Notes: a model not told the origin generated them from the sequence alone. Numbered from the stretch's first letter, positions 32,665-43,295 are shown. The stretch: DNA of 64,000 bases from Argyresthia goedartella (GCA_949825045.1 OX463816.1:17417579-17481578), one strand, 5' to 3'. Numbers and translations: made by a program.

Positions 32665-34263
32665 GTGGTGGTCATATAATTAAGAACGACTATTTGAAAA
32701 CAAGCTTATTTCAAACTTACGAGAATAACACTTATTGCATATCGTTTTGTATCTCTCTCGGTATCGTAAAACTGTTTTACACAATCGTAGCATACAGTTA
32801 TAATATGATAAATTCAACAACATTATTATATAAGTAAACTTTTTGTTTATAATATATCTTAACATGTTATTGCAAATGTACTGGCTGGCCACATAATTAA
32901 GAACGCTGGATAGTTTATTTTTTTATTCAAATTTAAATAGAGAACACTCTGTAACGAGGCCACTATTCGAGTAATTTTGGCGCCATTTAGTTCTGTAAAA
33001 GTCAAAAAGTTGATCGTTTCATAATAAAAAAATGGGAAAAAATAAAAGTTGTGATGCATCTACAAGGGAAGTAATAATAAAACTTCGCGATATGAATTGG
33101 TCATATAAAAAGATTGCCAATCATTTGCAGTGCTAAAAAACGATGATATTCCACGCTATGAAGCATTTTAACACACATCAAACAACTTTAAATATTCCTC
33201 GTGTACCTAAACAGAGAAAGTCATCTCAGCGAGACGATCGAAATATCGTGCGTTTGGCAAAACAATACCCTTTTAAGGGGTCTAATGAGTTAAAAAAAGA
33301 ATACTTTGGTGAAAATAACCCTTCAGCGATCTCAGCGCGCACTATCCGAAGGCGATTGGTAGAAGCGAAGTTGAACGGAAGGATAGCAAGAAAGGTGCCC
33401 ATGTTGAAACAGTGTCATAGGCAAGCCCGGCTTGCATTTGCTAGGAGGTATGAAAGCTGGACAGCAAGACAGTGGAAAAATGTTCTTTTCTCTGACGAAA
33501 CAAAAATTTACAGAGTATATTCGATGCCCTCCGAATACAGCATTCGACCCCAAGTACACAAAAATGACATTAAAGCATGGTGGTGGAAATGTGAAAATTT
33601 GGGGATGCTTCTTGGACCTGTTAGACTGATAGAAGGAAACGCACCGTTAAAGAATTCCTCACATCTCAATCAGTTTCTGTCTTAGAATGACCACCGAACA
33701 GCCCAGATTTAAATCCCATAGAGCATCTTTGGTGCGAAGTCAAGAAAAAGGTTTCAAATCGACGATGTGGTAACCTAACTGAGTTATATAACGTTTTTTT
33801 AGAAGAATGGCGCTCTATTTCTCTTGAAAAATGTCAAAAATTGATAGAATCAATGCCTCGTCTGTGTAAGGCAGTTATTAAAAGCCATGGTCACGGTACA
33901 AACTATTAACTTAGAATAAAATGTATTAAATTATAATTTTTAACATTGTCACTGTCTTATTTAATGTGATTTGTAAAATCTAAGTATCTACGGAAACAAC
34001 TCTCGAGCAGCTTAAGAATCGTTCTTAATTATTTGTCCAGCATTTTTACTACTTGAATTTGTAATTATCGATAATCAATTAAATTTGTAAAAAAAATAGT
34101 AAATGTTTTAAATATTTACTCCTAATCCCGTTTACTTTATCGATGTAGCTATTTCATAACACAACTAATTACTTTTAATAAGGAACTTAAAAGTACACAT
34201 AGCATAGTTTTGAAAAAAAATATCTGGTACTACAAATCGTTCTTAATTATATGACCACCACTG
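32665..34263 (+). mobile_element. Tc1-type transposon with IR/DR ends, decayed
   Basis: Outer repeats: GTGGTGGTCATATAATTAAG at 32665 and its inverse ending at 34261. Inner repeats: GGCCACATAATTAAGAACG at about 32887 and the inverse TTCTTAATTATTTGTCCAGC at about 34021. Each end therefore carries two direct copies of a TAATTAAGAACG-type site about 215-220 bp apart, the IR/DR arrangement of Sleeping Beauty-like Tc1 elements. TA follows the right end (34264-34265). The left outermost bases are lost against the TTAGG tract. Length about 1.6 kb, usual for the family. Confidence 0.9.
33032..33909 (+). pseudogene. Tc1 (DDE) transposase remnant
   Basis: The frame opens MGKNKSCDASTREVIIKLRD, an N-terminal helix-turn-helix, and meets a TAA near 33134 inside the HTH. 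Then 33143-33685 gives the rest of the DNA-binding region and KNVLFSDETKIYRV with the first catalytic Asp. The segment that should hold the second Asp (around QQDNDPKH in relatives) is absent: after LNQFLS a stop occurs and a new frame continues NSPDLNPIEHLWCEVKKKV, which keeps the third residue (Glu, DD34E type), to the C-terminus at 33909. The stop, frame change and deletion make it inactive. Confidence 0.88.
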
Positions 34264-34645
34264 TATATATAGTTTGAATGAGTAATCATTAATGGCTTGT
34301 ATTAAATCGCACAACAAAAATACTAATTAGCACAGCAAAAAATTATCAGTTTTTTTTTATATGTTTTAAATATTTTCTGTTTACTCAAGTTTATGTTTTA
34401 AGTATTTTTTGTTTTTCTTGGATGTTCAACCTAACATTACGGATAAAGGGGGGGCTAAAATTAAATATATTTTCCGATAAGATCGGAGAGTCGTTTTCAC
34501 CGATAAACAAATAAAACAAAATGGCTAAGAAAATAATTTCTAAATTTTCCAATAATTTCTAGTATGGGTACATATTTTAATCCTTAAAAACCTGTATGTT
34601 TCAGACCTCGTCGTGCATGTGTAGCATCAAGGGAATGAGGAATGA

Positions 34646-34674
34646 GGCCATCGGACAGGCTATGTCCGATGGCC
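34646..34674. repeat. Perfect 12-bp inverted repeat
   Basis: GGCCATCGGACA (34646-34657), loop GGCTA, and the exact reverse complement (34663-34674). Confidence 0.85.
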
Positions 34675-34815
34675 AATACCAGTTTCCTAATGAATTCTTA
34701 CACAGTCCGTGCTGCGCAGATGTGGAACCTCCTGCCAGACTCTATCCGTGATAATTTATCGCCTAGCTCATTCGGATCAAGACTGAAAGAATACTACCTA
34801 TCTCAATTATCGTAG
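34670..34815 (+). pseudogene. LINE ORF2 C-terminus fragment
   Basis: One frame reads NSYTVRAAQMWNLLPDSIRD and ends SRLKEYYLSQLS before a TAG. This is the usual end of Jockey-type LINE ORF2s (compare the family B end at 59060-59190). No other part of the element is recognisable. Confidence 0.65.
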
Positions 34816-34829
34816 GTTTTATTTATTTA

Positions 34830-36119
34830 AGTATAAAGCCACAACGTCGCTGGACGTGGATTTCACCGAACATTAGAACAAAAAACGAAATTGACTTCAT
34901 TCTCGCATCAAAACAAACCATGATCAAAGATGTCTCTGTACTTAACAGATTCAAATTTAGTTCCGACCACAGACCATTGTGCGCAAAAGTACACCTTGAT
35001 ACGAAAATCCAACGAAACATATTATTTAAACAAAAAATCAAGAGATTAACCAAACACACACTTTTAAATAATTCCGAAAAATTCAATTTAGAGCTTAAAA
35101 ACTGATTCAAAGACCTCAACACAGATATTGAGGATCCCGAAACACAATATAGGCAAATAATAAAATCTATCAAAACAGCTTGTAAAACTATTAAAGAAGT
35201 CAGGAGAAACAACAATAAACTAACAGAGAGAACTAAACATTATTAAACAAAAGAGAAATCCTAGCAAAATGCTCCCCCGAATACTACAGTATAGATCGTC
35301 AGGTAAAACGCAGCATCCGTACCGACATCCGAAATTTTAATACAAAACTAATGGAAACTGCTATATTAAAAAACAGATCACTGCGTGTAGCCAAACAAGG
35401 TTCCAGCCATAGTAAAACTTGGATCACATCTCTCATGGATGACAGCGGGAAGAAACATAGAAACTGTCATGAATATACGAAGAGTACGAGCTTCTAAAAA
35501 ACTTATATTCCGACTCTTCTAAACCGGAACCCACTTCCTGTGCCGACTATCTCCGTCCTACTCCAGATACCGTTCTCCCTATAAACGGCTTTGAGGTGCA
35601 TCGTGCTCTAGAGCATGAAGTACGACAGAAGCCCTGGAGAAGATGGCATCACGACGGAAGCACTGAAAGCGGGCAAACTCGTTTTACTACCCCACCTCGC
35701 CAACCTCTGTAACTCCATACTGTACACCGGAAAACACCCTCAAACATTTTGTCATTCAAATATAATTCTTCTCCACAAAAAGGACGACAGGTCGGATATT
35801 GGGAACTATCGCCCTATCAGTCTAGTCTCACATGTCTACAAACTATTCATAAAAATAATAGAAAACCGTATTTCCGGACAATTAGATTCCTACCAACCGC
35901 CTGAACAGGCAGATTCCTGCCCCGGATTTTCTACTACGGACCACCTGCACACACTAAATCAGATAATATAAAAATACAATGATATCAACAAGCCTCTCTA
36001 CTTAGCGTTTGTTGATTACTCAAAAGCTTTCGACAGTATCAAACACTCGTCAATATTTACCGCACTTCGCAATTAAAATGTTGATCCCACATATATTAGT
36101 ATAATTCAGGCAATACATA
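34830..36119 (+). pseudogene. RTE-type LINE, 5' segment (EN end and RT)
   Basis: The APE endonuclease C-terminus is read at about 34845-34990 (RWTWISPNIRTKNEIDFIL, then SDHRPLCAKV with the SDH motif). A linker with stops follows, then the RT N-terminus (35615-35971, RSPGEDGITTEALKAG and NYRPISLVSHVYKL), a stop, and motif A in 35990-36040 (AFVDYSKAFDSIKH). Further stops follow, then IIQAI up to the mariner insertion. The element resumes at 37403-37436 and 42162-42880, so it is the oldest layer of this nest. Confidence 0.85.
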
Positions 36120-37402
36120 GGGCGCACTGTAAGTTTCCGGAACTGGCCACTTACATAAACAATATTTAAAAATTTATTGCAACATTTGAAAATAGAACTC
36201 TTTGGCTGTAGAATGCAGTTTGTTTCATCTGACTGCCTTTTGTTTTTACCTCGTGGCGCCATTTAAAATATTGTGTGTCTGCATCAACATGGATTTAACT
36301 CGGGAAAATTTTCGTAGTATGATTTTCTACGATTTTAAGTGTAATTTGACAGCTCAACAGAGCATCGCTCGGCTTGAAACAGCTTTTGGCAATGAAGCAC
36401 CATGCAAGACAACTGTTTATAGCTGGTTTGCAGAATTCAAGCGTGGTCGTATCAATCTCAGTGACGAATCTCGCGATGGTCGGCCGTCCACCGCTGTGAC
36501 CAACAAAAACATCGATGCTGTGCGCCGTATGATTGAAACAGACAGGCATGTGACCTACCATGAAATTCGCGCATCTTTAGAAATAGGCATGAGTCAAATA
36601 CAATTAATCCTACACAAACATTTGGGTGTGAGAAAGCTGTGCTCGCGGTGGATCCCACACAACTTGACCGAGGCTCAAAAAACGGACCGCGTCACTTGGT
36701 GCAGTGCCATGCTTACCAGATTCAACGAAGGTGCGTCAAATTTGGTGTGGGACATAGTAACAGGTGACGAAACATGGATTTATTGCTACGATCCCAAAAC
36801 AAAGCAGCAATCGAGCGTATGGGTCTTTCAAGATGAGCCGAAACCAACCAAAGTGGCGCGCGTGAAAAGTGCATCTAAGCGGATGATTGCTTCCTTTTTT
36901 AATAAAACTGGACACGTGGCTACTGTTGCTTTAGAGAATCGTCGTACAGTGAATAGTGACTGGTACACGACCATTTGTTTGCCGGAAGTGATTGACGAAC
37001 TCCGTAAAAATAACCGTAAACGCCGTATCATCCTGCACCACGACAATGCTAGTTCTCACACGGCCAGACAGACAAACGACTTTTTTAAGGCGAAAAATGT
37101 AGAACTCATGAGTCATCCTGCATACAGTCCCGACCTGGCACCTTGTGACTTTTTTCTGTTCCCAAAAATTAAGAACCAATTACGCGGTCAACGATTTTCA
37201 TCACCAGAAGAGGCTGTCGAGGAGTATGAAAAACACGTTTTAGAGGTCACCACAGAGGAGTGGCACAAAAGTTTTCAAAACTGGTTTCATCGAATGAAAA
37301 AGTGCATAGACGCCAAGGGAGATTATTTTGGAAAACAATAAATTAATTTTGTACCTTTAATAGTATTTTTTCATATTCATTCCGGAAACTTATAGTGCGC
37401 CC
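36120..37402 (+). mobile_element. Mariner transposon (DD34D), apparently intact ORF
   Basis: Terminal inverted repeats: GGGCGCACTGTAAGTTTCCG at the left and, inverted with one or two changes, at the right. TA precedes the left end (36118-36119) and CA follows the right end, so one duplicated TA seems mutated. It is inserted within the RTE LINE, whose frame continues on the other side (IQAI.. then ..YNNRTANIK). Confidence 0.93.
36289..37341 (+). CDS. Mariner transposase, full length
   Basis: 350 residues, usual for the family (about 345-350). The N-terminal bipartite HTH includes TTVYSWFAEFKRG (41-53) and the linker DGRPST (63-68). The catalytic triad is complete: D160 (VTGDETWIYCYDP), D252 (LHHDNASSHTAR) and D287 (YSPDLAPCDFFLFP), with 34 residues between the last two, hence DD34D. 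The WIPHNLTEAQK block (121-131), equivalent to the WVPHEL motif involved in transposase contacts, is present. No stop or frameshift. The first Met of the open frame is at 36202, but I chose 36289 because homology begins at MDLTRENF. Activity cannot be judged without checking all conserved positions and ends. Confidence 0.93.
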   Translation: MDLTRENFRSMIFYDFKCNLTAQQSIARLETAFGNEAPCKTTVYSWFAEFKRGRINLSDESRDGRPSTAVTNKNIDAVRRMIETDRHVTYHEIRASLEIGMSQIQLILHKHLGVRKLCSRWIPHNLTEAQKTDRVTWCSAMLTRFNEGASNLVWDIVTGDETWIYCYDPKTKQQSSVWVFQDEPKPTKVARVKSASKRMIASFFNKTGHVATVALENRRTVNSDWYTTICLPEVIDELRKNNRKRRIILHHDNASSHTARQTNDFFKAKNVELMSHPAYSPDLAPCDFFLFPKIKNQLRGQRFSSPEEAVEEYEKHVLEVTTEEWHKSFQNWFHRMKKCIDAKGDYFGKQ

Positions 37403-37436
37403 CACGTATACAACAATAGGACGGCAAATATTAAAT
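37403..37436 (+). pseudogene. RTE-type LINE, middle sliver
   Basis: This short piece continues the RTE frame (YNNRTANIK) between the mariner and the next insertion. TTAAAT at 37431-37436 is repeated at 42162-42167 and is the probable target duplication of the chimeric LINE insertion. Confidence 0.75.
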
Positions 37437-39636
37437 AATAATAATAATAATAATAATTTATTTATTTATTTATTTGTATATTAACGAAACAAACAGTTAG
37501 CAAAATTACTTACGAAAAAGTTAAAGTTATGGTGTTAAAATAAACCTACAGTTTCGATTAATTACTAGTTTGAATTTTACATAAAAAATGCACAAAACAA
37601 ATTAATCAACCAACTGACATAATTTCACCATCACTATTTAAAATTTTAGTGGCACTTTGCTTAAACACATTACGAGACATATTAAAAAGATCTAAATCAG
37701 AAAAGCTTTCATTATAAACTTTAGAGGTTCTACGGACAAACGAATTACCAGTATAGTTAGTACTACTTGAAGGAACAACTAATAGGTGTTTTCTATTTCT
37801 AAGACGAGGGTTAGGCACACGAAATCCCACACTCTGTAATAAGACTGGACAGTCGGTAACATTATTTACAATTTTATATAGAGTTAAGGCATCTGTCACC
37901 TTGCGACGTATCTCAAGTGAAGGTATATTATAACGCGAGGAGCACATTTTATAATTATCGAAGGCATGGCGCACACGATAGTCAAGAGATTTAAGGAACT
38001 TGTTCTGAATTTTTTCAATTCTATCAATATGAATTTGAAAGAAAGGGTTCCAGACAGAACTCGCAAATTCTAGTACACTTCCAACATAGCTAAAATAAAG
38101 AATCTTGTATGAGCTTGCTAAGTTGAAAGGCTTACGTATCCGCAGGATAAAACCAAGTTTTTTATAGGCATTATTAACTATTTTGTTTATGTGAGGAACA
38201 AAACTGAGCCGAGAATCCAAAGTTATACCGAGGTCACGGATTTCATCAACCTTAGCAAGTTTGGTGTCGCTGATGCTATAATCGAAATCTGTTTTTCGAA
38301 GTTTCCTAGTAAAAGATATAGTGTAACATTTTTTAGGATTCAGGAACAGATTGTTTTCTGTACAATAACTTAACATACTATTTATATCACTTTGGAGTAG
38401 AAGACAGTCATCGATGTTTGATATGATTTTGAAAATTTTAGCGTCGTCAGCATAAAGGAGAAATTCAGAGTGTTTAATGGCAGATCCAATGTCGTTGACA
38501 TATAAAATAAAAAGTAGAGGTCCCAAATGAGACCCTTGTGGGACCCCCGAGCTAATAGTCTTATAATCGGAGACGAAACCCTTTAGTGCAACTGCTTGCA
38601 TTCTATTCTCCAAGTAGGAGAGAATCCAACGGAAAAGATCACCGTGTATACCAAAGTTCCAGAGTTTGGAAAGCAACGTAAAGTGGCTAATTTTATCAAA
38701 AGCTTTTGAAAAATCGGTATATACGGCATCTACTTGAATCTTTTGATCCATAGAATTAAGTAAGAATTCAGTAAATGTTAAGAGATTAGTATCAACACTC
38801 AGACCACTACGAAAACCATGTTGAGCCCCAGATATATGATGCGAAACAAGTCGAGATAGTTGATCGGTGACAATCTTTTCAAAAAATTTTGCTAGTGAAC
38901 ATAATTTAGATATGGGTCGATAATCAGTAATACTATACGGATCATCTCCTTTTGGAATAGGAGTGATTAGAGCCCGCTTCCAAACGATAGGCATACACCC
39001 CTCACTCAAAGACTTTTTAAATAAAATTGTTATGGGGGCTGAAAGATGCTCGGCACATTTAGAAATGAATAAAGGATGAAGCCCATCGGGGCCAGCTCCC
39101 TTATTAGACTTAATACCGCTTAGATATTTGAATACCAGTTTTAAATCAATGTTAATAGAGTTTATGTCAACTACAGTACAAGAAGGAGGGGTTAAAGTCA
39201 AAGAATCGCGGGACAAGCGCGCAGCTGGCTCAAATACGGAGTCAAAGTGCCTATTAAAGAGATCACAGATTTCGGAGCCAGTGTTAGCCGAAATGTCACC
39301 TAAGCTCATCTTGTGTGGTATGTCATTATATGAGGAAACACTCTTTATGTAAGTCCAGAAATATTTTGGGCACACTTTGATTTTATGTTCAGAGTAACTA
39401 ATATACTTACGATAAGATTCACGCTCAAGTTTCTTTAGCCTTTTTCTCAAGATAGAAAATGTGTGATAATCGTATTGACTGCCGTAAACCTTATACTTCT
39501 TGTGAAATTTCTGCTTCTCGCGCTCCAGCTTAATTAAACTTTTGGAATACCAAACAGGATACTTTCTAGATTTTGAGGAAGAGCGGAAAGGTACATGTAA
39601 GCTAATGAGATCATTTATAATATTCACAATCGTCAC
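37437..39636 (-). mobile_element. Family J LINE, 3' part of a chimeric insertion
   Basis: It ends (left side) in AAAT and ATT repeats as a 3' tail, carries a short 3'-UTR, and has a long intact ORF. Its 5' end at about 39636 joins directly to another LINE in the same orientation, in the middle of that LINE's RT. Confidence 0.9.
37606..39636 (-). CDS. Jockey-like LINE reverse transcriptase, family J
   Basis: 676 open codons. The pre-RT linker (1-170) is rich in Lys. RT motifs: SNKGAGPDGLHPLF (177-190), ITDYRPISKLCSLAKFFEKI (236-255), HGFRSG (273-278), motif A YTDFSKAFDK (D308), SSGVPQGSHLGPL (362-374) and the catalytic YADD (395-398). The connection domain and C-terminus follow to SDGEIMSVG. 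The Met used is simply the first in the open frame: the true protein is longer upstream (APE endonuclease missing), so the ORF is 5'-truncated and fused to the preceding LINE. It matches the plus-strand copy at 8548-9911 almost exactly and lacks that copy's stop. Confidence 0.9.
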   Translation of the reverse strand: MTIVNIINDLISLHVPFRSSSKSRKYPVWYSKSLIKLEREKQKFHKKYKVYGSQYDYHTFSILRKRLKKLERESYRKYISYSEHKIKVCPKYFWTYIKSVSSYNDIPHKMSLGDISANTGSEICDLFNRHFDSVFEPAARLSRDSLTLTPPSCTVVDINSINIDLKLVFKYLSGIKSNKGAGPDGLHPLFISKCAEHLSAPITILFKKSLSEGCMPIVWKRALITPIPKGDDPYSITDYRPISKLCSLAKFFEKIVTDQLSRLVSHHISGAQHGFRSGLSVDTNLLTFTEFLLNSMDQKIQVDAVYTDFSKAFDKISHFTLLSKLWNFGIHGDLFRWILSYLENRMQAVALKGFVSDYKTISSGVPQGSHLGPLLFILYVNDIGSAIKHSEFLLYADDAKIFKIISNIDDCLLLQSDINSMLSYCTENNLFLNPKKCYTISFTRKLRKTDFDYSISDTKLAKVDEIRDLGITLDSRLSFVPHINKIVNNAYKKLGFILRIRKPFNLASSYKILYFSYVGSVLEFASSVWNPFFQIHIDRIEKIQNKFLKSLDYRVRHAFDNYKMCSSRYNIPSLEIRRKVTDALTLYKIVNNVTDCPVLLQSVGFRVPNPRLRNRKHLLVVPSSSTNYTGNSFVRRTSKVYNESFSDLDLFNMSRNVFKQSATKILNSDGEIMSVG

Positions 39637-42161
39637 GAAGGTCCTCCGTCAGTATGTGACCTAGGTACTTAAAACGATCTACAACCCGAACCGGCGAGCC
39701 ATTCAGTACTATCTTGGGCACCCTCTCCGGACCTCTGCCTTCCCTGAATACCATCATCTCAGTTTTTTGGACATTGTACTTCAGTCCGTGTTCATCGGCA
39801 TAATGCTCACAAACTGAAAGTAGTTTCCCTAAACCTTCGATAGAGGGGCTTAGGAGCACCATGTCGTCCGCATAGCTGAGGTTGTTTACACAAACACCCC
39901 CAACATGACAACCGACCTTGGTGCCCCTCAACCTCACAATTAGGTCTTTGATGTAGAGATTGAAGAGATTCGGAGAGGTAAGCCCCCCCCTGGCGAACTC
40001 CGCATTCTAGCTTGTATTCGCTAGACGTCGCGTCGCCCTACCTCACACAGTTCGTTTGGCCCCCGTACCAGTATCTCAAGAGACCCACCAACTTCTTGGG
40101 AACGTTTGAGCTCAGCAGTTTGTTCCAGAGAATTTTATAATTCACTAAATCAAACGCCTTGCTTAAATCTAGGAAGCATGCATAAACTGACGTACCCCTA
40201 TCCTTGTAGTAGTTTACTGCATGCTTCAGACTCATTATTGCTGAGTCTGTCGAAAGACCAGGACGGAAGCCAAACTGCGCGTCATCTATCTCTAGCTTGC
40301 TCACCACTTCGGGCTGCAGAAGTCGTTCCAGTATTTTACCTATAACGGTCCCCAGGGAGATCGGACGATAGTTGGCCGCAGATGCAAGGTCACCCGTTTT
40401 GTTCTTTGCTATTGGGACCACAATAGTTTTCATTAGGGCAACAGGGAGGTAGCAAAACCTGACACACATGTTGTAAAATGCTGACAACTTTACAAAAACC
40501 TTATCTCCCGCACATAGTAAGTGCTCCACACTTAAACCATCGTGGCCCGGCGACTTTCCTCTCTTTATCTTCCGTACTGCACGTGCCACATCAGCAGCTG
40601 TGAATTGAATCAGCTGACCAGAGGCAGCGGTAGACTGAGAGGCAGTCTCCGGCTGTGTATCAGTCCGAACTGGTTGCGGGACAACCTTGAACCTGCGGCC
40701 AAACATATCGGCAATCTGAAAGGGGTCCTGTAGACCCTCCACAGACACTGGTAAACTCTGATTAAAATTCAACTTCTTGGTTGACTTCCAAAATTTAACA
40801 AAGTTTTTATCTTTCTTATGCAACGCCAAAATATTCATTTTAATTTGCTCTTCATTTTTTTGACACCATTTAAGCTTATTCTTAAACAGTTTTCGACTTT
40901 CAGCCATTTGCTCATATATTGTACCTGTGGAGGGTCTTCCTGCCCCCACCCAGCACTGGAAATGCAACCTTGCCACCTTGTGGCTGCCACTAACGTGATA
41001 GTTCCACCCAGGAACTTTCTTCCTAGCTCTCTGTGCATTCGAATACTCCCTAGCACTTTCTATGGCCGCTGTCTGCATTACATTAACTATATTAGAATAA
41101 ACTTCGTCAATAAAAGTAAAATGATCACTCACCCGTTCACACAATCCATCCACACATCCAGCACAAGGCATCTCCACGTTAATACTATCTAAATTAATAT
41201 CGCAGTACAAGTTATAAGCTTTCGTTTGACTAGCATCTCTTTCACCCCACCTAATTTTGCTTAGTACATTCTGAGCTGTGCTTAAAGTTACAGATGGCAC
41301 ACATAAAATATCACAAATAATACAAAGGGGGAAATGATCAGACCAGGTGACGTCGTACATAACATGTGTCGAGGCAACAGTAGTCCAAGCCGCTTGTGTC
41401 GTGAGACAGTGGTCTAACCACCGTCGGGCGCCGTTAATCTCACTCACATAGGTATAGGTATCGCTACCCACGCCCAGTATATTGTGATCGGCGCACTCCC
41501 ATAGTTGATTCTCACAGAAGCTCACCATCTCATCACCGAAGCTGGAGTTCGGGTGGGCGTTGAAGTCTCCGAGCATGAACACTGCCGGAATGTCACTATC
41601 TTCGATTATAGCATTTAGGCGGGATAAACAGCTTGTAAAGTCGATAAGGTTCTCCGCACTATCCGTAGGCATATACACAGAGCACACTAGAAACGAATAA
41701 TCATAATTAGTTACCTTTACACACGCGATCCTATCACAGTTGGTATCTATTATAGACACATTAGGGAACTTGGATTTACGCCACAGCAACGCCACTCCTC
41801 CAAAGGGCCGCCCCCGCAGCACACCAGCCGAAGCATCCACCGACGACTTTGCGAAGAAGCTGAAGTTATCATCTATCGTACTCACAAAGTTAATATCGTG
41901 AGGTAACAGCCACGTCTCTTGAAGGGCTATAATATCATACGAACGACATAGTTTTCGGATATGATGGACCGATCTTTTAATATTTTTACAATTAAAATAT
42001 ACCATGGTGGTTTTGGTACTTTTCTTAAGCTGACTATCCATTACGAAGAAATATTAGTCACATCATTGGTTTCCCTTCCTCGAAAGCGACGATATTTTAT
42101 ACCTTTAGGCCAGAAGTCCACAGACAGAAATGTTTTTAATTTTTCTGTAGGAATGACAGCT
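39637..42161 (-). pseudogene. Family X LINE, EN and RT, 5' part of a chimeric insertion
   Basis: The ORF starts at 42041 (MDSQLKKSTKTTMVYFNCKN) after a leader of about 120 bp. APE endonuclease: ALQETWL (E42), LGDFNAH (D159, N161), SDHFPL (S234-H236). RT: GKSPGHDGLSVEHL, NYRPISLGTVIGKIL, FGFRPGLSTDSA and motif A CFLDLSKAFDLVNYKI. A TAG at 40038-40040 interrupts VR[W]GDATSSEY, and a run of eight G (plus 39983-39990, C) shifts the frame; beyond it 39937-39611 holds SYADDMVLLSPSIEGL and FKYLGHILTEDLRDDC. There the sequence changes into family J. The family was not assigned to a named clade. Confidence 0.88.
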
Positions 42162-42880
42162 TTAAATTACATTACAACACCCAGGTCCATCGTTCACAAT
42201 AGAGAGAAGGGTGAAACAGGGAGACCCTCTATCTCCTAAACTATTCACCAGTACCCTCGAACAAGTTTTCAAAAAGTTGGCGGTCCCGTGGCGCAGCAGA
42301 GGCATTGTCGTCGGCGATAGAAGGCTACATAACCTTCGTTTTGCCGACGATATTGTTTTGTTTGCGCCAACCTCGTCGGAACTTCCATGAAGGAGCTAAT
42401 GAAGGGCAACCTACCATTGACCCTGAAGCGCCAAATCGTCGACATGTGCATCCTGCCCATCCTAACCTACGGCGCACAAACGTGGTCGCTGACCGAACCT
42501 CAGAAGTCCAAACTCAAGGTTTGCCAGCGAGCAATGGAGCGCAGTATTCTAGGTGTTAAACGTATAGACCGCGTTGGAAACACTATACTGCGCTCCAAAA
42601 CTGGCATTGTTGACGTAGGCACGCAGACCGCCAAACTGAAATGGAACTGGGCTGGACATAATATCTGTCGAATGCATCCGGACAAATGGGCGAAATCAGC
42701 CACTGAATAGACGCCTACAGACGAATTCCGGCGTAGGGCCAGGCCCAGAAGGAGATGTAAGGATGACCTGGATAGGTTCCTTACAGGATGGACAGATAAA
42801 GCTTCAGATAGAGATGTGTGGGCTCGAACCGGTGAGGCCTTTGCCCAGGAGTGAAACACCATTTAGGCTATTAAAAAAAA
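42162..42880 (+). pseudogene. RTE-type LINE, 3' segment
   Basis: This resumes the RTE interrupted at 37436: PSFTIERRVKQGDPLSPKLF, then HNLRFADDIVLFAP with an intact FADD, a deletion at about 42387, and the connection domain LTYGAQTWSLTEPQKSKLKV and RAMERSILGVKRIDRVGN. The C-terminal part is frame-shifted (EFRRRARPRRRCKDDLDRFL) and the element ends AAAAAAAAAAA near 42870-42880. Confidence 0.85.
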
Positions 42881-42959
42881 AAAGTATATCTGTGTTTATG
42901 TGTACCTAATGTACTTTTAAATTTAGTTCCTGTTTTCTTGTTTGCATAAATATTTTGTT

Positions 42960-43125
42960 ATTAGCTGAACCCGCATTGTTTCACTGCACATAATTACTGA
43001 GTTGGCTGGAAGAGATTTCCTTCAGGAATAAGCCCGCCTTTGTACATCTTATTTCCCACTGTGTTAATTGTTTTCACTGCTGTTCTATGCAATAAAGGAT
43101 ATAATAATAATAATAATAATAATGT
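42960..43125 (+). mobile_element. LINE 3' tail, family B
   Basis: GGCTGGAAGAGATTTCCTTC, GCCCGCCTTTGTACATC and TGCAATAAAGGATATAATAA follow the family B 3'-UTR order; the tail is an AAT repeat (about 43107-43123). Confidence 0.65.
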
Positions 43126-43127
43126 TT

Positions 43128-43295
43128 CATTATTTGTTGTTATAACGGCAATATAAATACACCCCCTGTGAAAATTTCAGCTCTCTACCTATTTCGGTTG
43201 ATCCGGTAGAGCCCGGTGACAGACCGGCAGACGGACGGCAGAGGCTCAGTAATAGGGTCCCGTTGGGCAACCTTCGGGTACGGAACCCTTAAAAA
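43128..43295 (+). mobile_element. 3' half of the GTGCGAGTC-type repeat
   Basis: TATTTGTTGTTATAACGGCA, GAAAATTTCAGCTCTC and CCTTCGGGTACGGAACCC match the second half of the repeat at 26911-27330. Confidence 0.7.

Noticed and set aside
36202..36288. Upstream in-frame Met as the mariner transposase start
   Set aside because: The 29 extra residues precede the conserved N-terminus MDLTRENF and the total would exceed the family's usual length.
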